A stretch of DNA of 23,464 nt from Amoeboradix gromovi (taxonomy: Eukaryota > Sanchytriomycota > Sanchytriomycetes > Sanchytriales > Sanchytriaceae): contig JADGIF010000071.1 of assembly GCA_018985225.1 (NCBI GenBank), positions 1 to 23,464 of the forward strand, given 5' to 3'. A program made the translations under genes and the position numbers. The notes beneath the pieces were generated by a model that worked only from the letters and a program-made list of their open reading frames with translations, did not search any database and was not told where the DNA came from. How positions within the stretch are numbered: the stretch's first letter is position 1; every line of letters starts with the position of its first letter. This document shows positions 19,101 through 23,464 of this stretch, one piece after another.

Positions 19101-22100
19101 ACTTGCTTGTCCATTCTAATACCACTGCTTGCAACTTACTGTCAATGTCATGTTCCTTTAGAGCTCCAGTGCATATGTCTTCCAAATCGTCTTTTAATAG
19201 TAGTGTACTGCTATTTATAAAGACGCCGATTGGTGAGTCGTTTTCAAAATCACACTGAACCTTGGTAATTGCACATATTCCATTGTAATGGCGGGGTAAC
19301 ATCTTCGGATTATTCATTTGTTCTAATAATGGTATCAGATCTACCAAATCGTCCACCAATGTCTTCAGTCCTAGATACGCTTGTTTTTCTTTCAATGACT
19401 TTGGAATCTTTTTAAATTTGCTCTGCAAATCCGAAACTAGTTCATTCATGAGCTTAAAGTCGCATTTGATCCATGTCAATTTCCTCAACTCACTGTAATA
19501 ATCTATACATTCCTTATATACTCCATATAACAAATATAGCAATTTCAATTCCTTTCTTATGCTGTTTTCAGAACTTGTATCAACCGGGACTGTATTAAAT
19601 AACATGGCACCTGCGTCCAGCCTCTTCCTTTGTCTCTCAATGTTATCTGAATATTTTATAAACATTTGCAATTTCTCTATTGCCTCTAACGGGTCTATAT
19701 TTTCAGCCTGGGGCCCGTTTAACAAATAGTCTTGTTGAAATTTATCACTTTCTACCTCCAGCTCTAATTGCATCAATTCAAATTTACTTTTAAACATTGA
19801 TTCTTTGGCATACAAACTTGATTGCACTAAATGACTTGTATTGGTTAGTTTATCAAAGTCGTATCTTATTGAGTCAGCTAGATCGTTAGTATTCTTGTTT
19901 ATTGCCAGATTGAATTTGGTTAAAATTGTAAATCCTTCTTCAATTGGCTTTATCTTCATTTCAATTGTCGGTTTCTCTAGGTAGAAATCTGTTAGACCAT
20001 CTACAATTGATTTAACATCCTCAAAATCATCTATATTACTATTCAGCTTAGCACTATACTGACCTAATTGATCAACCAAATTGTTAACATTGTTGTTTAA
20101 TAGTTCATTTAGTCTACATCCTATTAAGGATTGAAAGCCAAGCAATTTGTTAATCATCAACTTCTTTAACTCTATTGTACTCTGTATAAACGGTCCACTT
20201 GAGTAGTGATCACTTATTTGCTCTACAGAGTGCAAGTCTATTCTTGTTCGTATCAACACAGATTCCAGCTCATGCACGGTGGTTTCCTTATATTTCAACA
20301 ACTCATCCGTAGTGTTTAGTAAGATAATATATAAATACTCCTCTAATACTTTAAATGTCGGTACTATCAGAGATTTCCAATTCTTACTATATATACTCAT
20401 ACTTGATAAAAACCTTTGTACTTCCTTGTTTGCTATAAGTACTGACCAATCTTTAAATGCTGTTGTTTTAGCTAAAGGATTCTTGAAGCTACTTAACTCT
20501 ACTAGTACCAAGGTACAAATATCAATGTAATCAGATTGAACCGTATTCAAATTGGGTTTGATAATTAGTTCATTGCAATCAACATCAAAATCAATGTTGA
20601 TGCATCCGCAATCACTATTTAAATATACTTTAACATCTTCCATGTTTTGACGAATGCTTATAACTAATGAATCTAAAACTATAGATTTCAAATGGCTTAA
20701 GATTCTATCAAATAAAATTAAGAGCAAATCATCATTTTCTAGGTTTAATTGTTTCAATAACTGTTCAAGTGCATTCTTGATCAAGTAAGCTACGTACTCT
20801 GTTTGTAGTAGTAAATCTTCCACTATTTTGACACATTTGTTCATTCGGATTGCCATAGCATGCCTATACTCTCTTAATACAATTCTTTCAGTCTGAACAT
20901 CTATGTATATTATTTTACTTAAAGAGTTTTGTAATGGCTCTAATACGTTGCTCACTATGTCATTTACATTTTGTTTTAGTCCTCCTATCGCACACATGTA
21001 ATAATAGATCTCGTTCGTGTATTTTACTATGCTGAAAGAGTTCCATGTTATACTAATCAGACCTAATGCCAACTTGTTATCAATCCATTTGGCAATGAAT
21101 GAATAAAAGTCTTTTAATGGAGTCCAATGATTTAGTGTCAGAGAGTTGCGATCTGCTACTACACATTTTAATTTTTCGATTACACTTTCAATAGTAATCC
21201 ATCGTTTTGTTAATTTAAACAATACGTTTGGTATCTCAATCCCAACTGATTTCATATACTCGCATTCAATGATATAATTATGCAGGTTAACATCAAGATT
21301 TAAGTAAAAAGTGTTTCGTTCATCAATCACAAACAGCGAAGCATCTAAACTACTTAAACAAAATTCAATCTGACTTTGCCATGCCTCTAAAACCTTACTC
21401 TCAATTACAATCAATGCAGTCATTAGTCTATTGTACTGTTTCATTGCAATTGTGTAATCAGGATGACAGTTAAAATCCTTGTATGTTAATATCAGTTCCA
21501 ATGGCTGCTGTATCTTTATGATCATACTTTTAACCCATTTTAGTTTATTAACCGTATATGAACCATTTGATGTGTGCAAATCATCCTTATATATATCTAC
21601 ATGATGTTTAACATTATTTAACACGCCAACTGCGAATCGATGAAACATCAAATCATAATAGTCATTAAAATCCAGGTTGAAATAGTCTTTTATTGCCTTT
21701 AACTGTTCCATTTTGACTAAAACAAACTTGAAGTCTTCATAGTCATTGACAAATATAGTTAATTGAGTCAAAGTATCGTGCATTAAATTAGAAGCTTGCA
21801 AGTTGAGATAAGCCATATCTAAGTCAAAGTCTGTTTTCTTATAGTCCAGCACATTGGTTTGCTTAAGCATTAGCATTGATTCTAGCTGCATGTATTTCTT
21901 TACTGTTGGACCAAAGCCATCGATATGGACATTGTTGAAAGTGCTGAGAGTTGCCAAAATACAGCAAAATTCAACAACCCTGTTAAGTCTTTTGGTAAAT
22001 GCTTCTAATCTTCCAAATATATACATTTCACTGAAATCAAATTTAGGTAGTTCATCTTGTAAGTCTAACTTTTTTTTGACGGACAAATAGGCATTTGAAT

Positions 22101-23064
22101 AGTTTTTATAAATTTCTAAAATCCTCGGAAGATCTTGGCAATATACCTTGCTATCTTTGAAGTAATTGAATTGTAATTTCTTTGTTAAAATTTTTTTGAT
22201 TGAAACTAAGACTTCGTTGGTTACTTTAATTAGAAGGCTAGTAATACGATCTGGAGTGCAAAAATATTTGCTCGATATGTAAATGACATGAATTATGTTC
22301 ATAATAACTGGAATTGCCTGATTTAAAGATTCATAACTCAACTGGCCCAGTAACTGAGAATGTTTGTCAAGAGGTGCCAAAAAAACCACATTGTCTTTAG
22401 CTTCTGCAAAATTAAATTTCATTTTAGCCTCGATTTCAACTAAGTGTTCATAAACAGGGCTTACTTCATCATAAAGATGCTGTTTGATTTCAATGTAACC
22501 AGGGTTACACAACTGTAGTTTAATTGCTTGAAATCTGTGTTCGCGGTGCTGCCAATATATTAACTCGGCGCGAGGACCACTTATCTCTTCATCTTGTCGC
22601 TGTAATTGATCACTTTCAAGCATTATTAACTCCAATTCATGACACCATCCCTCCACTTTGCGCTCCAGCTCTTTTAAGGGTAAACTAATCACATCGGTGG
22701 TTTCCAAATTAAACTCGGACCTTTCTATCATGTTTTCTAAATACTTTCCACTCTTTTCTAATTGCAACTTTACCTGTTCGTTACCAACCAATTGACCATA
22801 GAGTTTGTAGATGGCCAAAGCAGCTTCAAATTGATTTCCATGTAGAACCCCCACTGTCAATTCACTATCTTTGATGACATAGATGTTTGTTTGATTTGCC
22901 ACAAACTGTTTGCTTACCACTAGTTCATTATTTATGAAAGTTATAAAGCACAATTTCTCAACTCCATCAAAGAATTGCAATATCTTTTGGGGTAAATCAG
23001 TCTTAACAGATTGCCCATGTACTAACAAGATTCTATTTGAAATTAATTGCCAACGCGAATCCAT
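10126..23064 (-). CDS. Axonemal outer-arm dynein heavy chain, gamma (DNAH5/DNAH8) class
   Basis: This 4312-residue motor drives flagellar beating from the outer dynein arm. The N-terminal tail (about 1-1200) contains class-typical text such as RITSLLIKVTNEV and KFDFSEMYIFGRLEAF. The linker precedes AAA1. P-loops: AAA1 GPAGTGKT 1739-1746, with Walker B Asp1791-Glu1792 in CFDEFNR; AAA2 GPTGSGKS 2021-2028; AAA3 GEPGSAKT 2336-2343; AAA4 GVGGSGKQ 2682-2689. The stalk begins near 2926, the microtubule-binding domain lies around 3035-3160, and the second coiled-coil arm ends at GEKERW (Trp3229). AAA5, AAA6 and a C-terminal domain follow, with conserved SMGQGQEVHARK, GGWVLLQNCHLGLPFMDEL and YEFNQAD. 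DNAH5 is about 300 residues longer, mostly at the variable N-terminus. The start is the first ATG, about 40 bases after a TATA-like site. The motor looks intact and the gene has no intron. Class assignment is from remembered conserved blocks; dynein-heavy-chain identity is certain. Confidence 0.97.
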   Translation of the reverse strand: MDSRWQLISNRILLVHGQSVKTDLPQKILQFFDGVEKLCFITFINNELVVSKQFVANQTNIYVIKDSELTVGVLHGNQFEAALAIYKLYGQLVGNEQVKLQLEKSGKYLENMIERSEFNLETTDVISLPLKELERKVEGWCHELELIMLESDQLQRQDEEISGPRAELIYWQHREHRFQAIKLQLCNPGYIEIKQHLYDEVSPVYEHLVEIEAKMKFNFAEAKDNVVFLAPLDKHSQLLGQLSYESLNQAIPVIMNIIHVIYISSKYFCTPDRITSLLIKVTNEVLVSIKKILTKKLQFNYFKDSKVYCQDLPRILEIYKNYSNAYLSVKKKLDLQDELPKFDFSEMYIFGRLEAFTKRLNRVVEFCCILATLSTFNNVHIDGFGPTVKKYMQLESMLMLKQTNVLDYKKTDFDLDMAYLNLQASNLMHDTLTQLTIFVNDYEDFKFVLVKMEQLKAIKDYFNLDFNDYYDLMFHRFAVGVLNNVKHHVDIYKDDLHTSNGSYTVNKLKWVKSMIIKIQQPLELILTYKDFNCHPDYTIAMKQYNRLMTALIVIESKVLEAWQSQIEFCLSSLDASLFVIDERNTFYLNLDVNLHNYIIECEYMKSVGIEIPNVLFKLTKRWITIESVIEKLKCVVADRNSLTLNHWTPLKDFYSFIAKWIDNKLALGLISITWNSFSIVKYTNEIYYYMCAIGGLKQNVNDIVSNVLEPLQNSLSKIIYIDVQTERIVLREYRHAMAIRMNKCVKIVEDLLLQTEYVAYLIKNALEQLLKQLNLENDDLLLILFDRILSHLKSIVLDSLVISIRQNMEDVKVYLNSDCGCINIDFDVDCNELIIKPNLNTVQSDYIDICTLVLVELSSFKNPLAKTTAFKDWSVLIANKEVQRFLSSMSIYSKNWKSLIVPTFKVLEEYLYIILLNTTDELLKYKETTVHELESVLIRTRIDLHSVEQISDHYSSGPFIQSTIELKKLMINKLLGFQSLIGCRLNELLNNNVNNLVDQLGQYSAKLNSNIDDFEDVKSIVDGLTDFYLEKPTIEMKIKPIEEGFTILTKFNLAINKNTNDLADSIRYDFDKLTNTSHLVQSSLYAKESMFKSKFELMQLELEVESDKFQQDYLLNGPQAENIDPLEAIEKLQMFIKYSDNIERQRKRLDAGAMLFNTVPVDTSSENSIRKELKLLYLLYGVYKECIDYYSELRKLTWIKCDFKLMNELVSDLQSKFKKIPKSLKEKQAYLGLKTLVDDLVDLIPLLEQMNNPKMLPRHYNGICAITKVQCDFENDSPIGVFINSSTLLLKDDLEDICTGALKEHDIDSKLQAVVLEWTSKCFCSSMFKQRGLLILQPSTTAEIITSLEDSQMTLASLFSNRYNTPFKEDIQKWIRYLTITSEVLDNWLSVMNLWIYLEAVFGGGDIAKQMPKEAKKFQNVDKTWCRVMGIVNESPLIIPLCVDNETVKECLPIMMEQLEQCQKSLVGYLESKRRIFPRFYFVSDPSLLEILGQASDTHTIIPHLKSLFDNVNSVQFDVKEHDKIMGMESMEGEQVVFYKPLLATGNVEIWIGQLLECVKKSIQLVIKAAVTDMSEMDLINVIEKYPAQVGLLCLQISWTMIMEEAIASKDKKSMQNALARITIILNTLISTTTKDLSKMDRIKYETLITIQVHHRDVSEELTKLNVNRIDDFEWLKQSRFYYKEDEEKCIVSITNFDFVYQNEYLGCTDRLVITPLTDRCYCTLAQAIGLNLGGSPAGPAGTGKTETTKDMGKALGKWVVVFNCSDQMDYRGLGRIYKGLAQSGCWGCFDEFNRIELPVLSVAAQQIASVLNAKKEKKSNFIFTDGELVELNPEVGFFITMNPGYAGRVELPENLKVYFRYVAMMVPDRQIIIKVKLAGCGFINNSTLARKFFVLYKLCEEQLSKQVHYDFGLRNILSVLRTCGSVKRSNPMDSEETIMMRVLRDMNMSKLVDEDELVFSGLINDLFPSVSSPKGTYPEMEGAIFKAIGELNITASNDFTLKVIQLYETAKVRHGIMMLGPTGSGKSKIIQTLLNAFTNTNYIHKDVKMNPKAILDYQMFGRLDSSTNDWTDGIFSAIWRKTLKRKGENIWIILDGPVDAVWIENLNSVLDDNKTLTLANGDRLIMSPGAKLVFEVDSLRNASPATVSRCGMIYVGQSTLTWDSLLQSWLKLKLKQSFVLADLFNKTFNTLLEYIKNELHPRMTIPDISYFIFTSKMLDSILPNDKTDPEHINKAFVFAITWGFGSLLELLEREKLYLFIVDKFTFLLLPSKSNGYDYYLNNFEWQEWQFIVPDWEFPNSDFDYSTLFIPNIDNIRTQYLIQRLTDQNMPVMLIGEPGSAKTMTISKYIQSCSNEQTTSKTIAFSSTTSPNVFQRSIESIVEKRLGTTYGPPGGKKMMMFIDDVNMPEINNWGDQPTSEIVRQLMEQGGMYSLDRPGEWTSVIDFKYLAAMMHPGGGRNDVPARLKRQFCIINCALPSSQSIDKIFGLILNGYFSTTRGFAKDIEQQASSSIYKIRNIWQSTKNKLLPTPDKFHYIFNLRDLSRIVQGMTISKPSGLKTVAEYNNLMTHECSRVLSDRLVTEKDVSYFKQQVQVQNPSAVVRFCDFMRLPPEDTENEDYKYYEQCEDIDLIKQRLLNFQSSYNESVKSNKLDLVLFDDAIDHILRICRQLRTPRGSMVLVGVGGSGKQSLTKLSAFICDSKVFQLTITKNYNITNFMDDLKIMYRYCGVNGESATFIFTDNDVKDETYLGIINNILTNGEIPGLFLKDEILTICNDVRMHMKKESPIIVDTNENLYTFFIERVMKNLHVILCFSPVGDKFRQRSLKFPGLISGCTLDWFNKWPQAALMAVSSKFLSPVALKCTEEVKNSAIGFIAMVHQDIQLMCDSYLSTFRRKVYLTPKSYLSFLNSFIKMYSKKLNHVGSMAERMNVGLSKLNEAASSVAILQQELTFKEKELLVASKEADLVLQEVTESTHQAQVVKDEVLKVKLSCQEIADIIKKDKSIAEAELEAAKPALEEAANALNSIQPSHISAVRKLAKPPHLIMRIMDGVLLLQQKKLDTMQQDPEKPCCKPSWQESMKLMSTPDFLQSLLKFPKDEMTEETVELVEPYIEMADFTVEGAKKVSADVAGLACWVRAMCTYYHINKKVIPLKSNLIVAEHKYSAAMYDLSKAQAILDEKEHELSKLKKKYDDAIDQKQQLQDVADLCRKKMRIATMLINGLQGEKERWTTTAKDLERQIGKLVGDVIIASAFLSYCGPFNFDYRHKMMCSWKIKLNEYNIPSSDFNLQTFMLEQNTLDEWQLNGLPNDELSVQNGIITTEGSRYPLIIDPQSQARQWISKKEGKNLIITNFSNKYFRNNVEDAVNLGRPLLIEDVEEYVDPSLDNILERNLLKSGKGFKVMFGEKELDYTSGFRLYMTTKLPNPSYTPEVFAKLSVVDFTVTQRGLEEQLLGRVILREKKELEIERVKLLEEISMNKKKIKDLEDNLLSRLSSTKGSLVDDESLVVVLENTKKTSVEVNDKLIVAADTNKKITHARDEYRVIAIRGSIIYFLISDFANVCNMYQTSLGQFLQLFDESMDRSKVDVIVQKRIENILDYLTFRLFSYFTRGLYEKHKLMFSLLLSLKIDLNRNKISIQEFNLFIRAGQLSVDTTKKPYSWISDSIWLNLTAIRQLLPFHELVNNIENNEKQWKSWYEHDEPELLDTPNMELSAFHHMLLIRCFCIDKVLGMSRKYISSTLGNQFVQPQLLNLQELLSESSVKTPMIALLTSGSDPTSDIECLSKQLKIPLVVISMGQGQEVHARKHIKLSMLQGGWVLLQNCHLGLPFMDELMGLLDDCNDQFRLWITTEQNAKFPINLLQISIKFTNEPPQGLKAGLMRTYSWLTNEQLDANYKEFPLLIYILCLFHTIVQERRKYGSIGWIIPYEFNQADLLASIMCIQMIFDQLDPKSPIPWQTIRYMVGDVHYGGRVTNNMDRKFIQTLTMLLFNDLTIKSKMILGVQIHGFKTVDLYINQLQILGDQDLPNQYGLSGNNNIIFHTNYVTGTLESITNIQPQESVLVDREMVLRQLIDQSRTKLPMLIKYEAKKFSKAFVLFIQHELQVFNSLITRIDKDLSNLIKVLDGSSLMTTQTQQLMDNILCQVLPKDWQQIPCQSYSLFFIELQQRQVHYINWMQNKLAIIHMPYIFQPQSLLTTIQQEMSRNNKWALDSTTITCEVAKNLEHAPNEGLYIGGLTIECGQYDRRLNQFVELTGKQLTSVMPVLHITATNQTVSGQVPVYRTSKRHELICLLNLKWSDQLTVKGTGIVCNSDLK

Positions 23065-23387
23065 ATTTTTGCTTGACCTACGGAGTTAAAACGAAATCGA
23101 AACATTTTATATCTAAATCAGTGGTAAAAAGCTGAATCCAATTCATTATCATCTATGTGGTGCAAAGCTATACCAGAACACCAGGATCTTCATTAACCTC
23201 TGCAAATTCAACGCATTTGGGTCTGATTGATTACATCAGTTTTTAAGAAAGACTTCGACTACGACTATGAAATAAGATGATAGAGAAAAGAATAGTTGAC
23301 GAAGAAATTTACTACAGGTAGTGTGAGTTTTAAGCATTACAGAAAGGGTCATTACAGTGTACGAATAAGTAACTGTTGCATTCGACT
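23065..23387. other. Dynein upstream spacer
   Basis: About 320 bases between the dynein start and the TIR element copy. The only site noticed is the TATA-like element at 23104-23111. No frame or RNA gene is visible. Confidence 0.5.
23104..23111 (-). promoter_or_regulatory. TATA-like element TATAAAAT of the dynein gene
   Basis: TATAAAAT on the minus strand is 40 bases upstream of the dynein ATG, which would give a leader of only about 10-15 bases. This is a short-motif call in AT-rich sequence. Confidence 0.35.
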
Positions 23388-23464
23388 GGGACACCAAATA
23401 TAAAAACTAGACTAACTCGTTTTTATAGGAGGTGCTCCATACGGAGGATATGCTGTCATTAATA
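23388..23464 (+). mobile_element. Partial copy (left end) of the dispersed TIR element
   Basis: The last 77 bases start GGGACACCAAATATAAAAAC and follow the left end of the 5042-5555 element, with five substitutions and one 3-base insertion. The rest lies beyond the window. The upstream flank is TTCGACT, different from the internal insertion site, so this is an independent insertion. Confidence 0.85.

Noticed and set aside
10126-23064. Cytoplasmic or IFT dynein (DYNC1H1/DYNC2H1) as the identity of the heavy chain, suggested by its 4.3k length
   Set aside because: The tail, AAA1-AAA2 and C-terminal blocks read as axonemal gamma-type, including the NDWTDGIFSAIWRKTL segment, not as the cytoplasmic or IFT classes.

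Overview
This window reads as nuclear DNA of a flagellated eukaryote with compact, apparently intron-poor genes. It carries a 12.9 kb uninterrupted gene for an axonemal outer-arm dynein heavy chain, a eukaryotic-type Elp3, a PHO80-like cyclin box and a secreted, repeat-rich protein with a fungal-style GPI-anchor tail. The standard genetic code fits every gene. A zoosporic early-branching fungus or relative (for example a Rozella-like or aphelid-like lineage) is my best guess, but this is inference. The dynein only shows that the organism builds motile flagella, and no gene here fixes the lineage.

Layout. 1-140: right-hand end of a dispersed terminal-inverted-repeat (TIR) element. 141-1043: non-coding. 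1044-2051 (+): Old Yellow Enzyme-type flavin oxidoreductase. 2733-3026 (+): small Ser-rich ORF with a hydrophobic tail, tentative. 3249-4874 (-): ELP3. 5042-5555: complete 514 bp TIR element with 6 bp target duplication, containing a coding-like remnant frame. 5689-7584 (-): unrecognised 631-residue protein. 7585-8196: non-coding. 8197-8538 (-): very small cyclin-box protein. 8705-9922 (-): secreted Glu-Pro repeat protein, probably GPI-anchored. 10126-23064 (-): outer-arm dynein heavy chain of the gamma (DNAH5/DNAH8) class. 23388-23464: left-hand end of a third copy of the TIR element, running off the window.

The genes do not form an obvious functional pathway. They are a syntenic block with short spacers. 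The most consistent structural feature is that all seven predicted genes have an AATAAA signal overlapping the stop codon or within about 13 bases of it, which implies very short 3' UTRs and supports the two smallest gene calls. The window begins and ends inside copies of the same mobile element, so it is probably a contig broken at that repeat.
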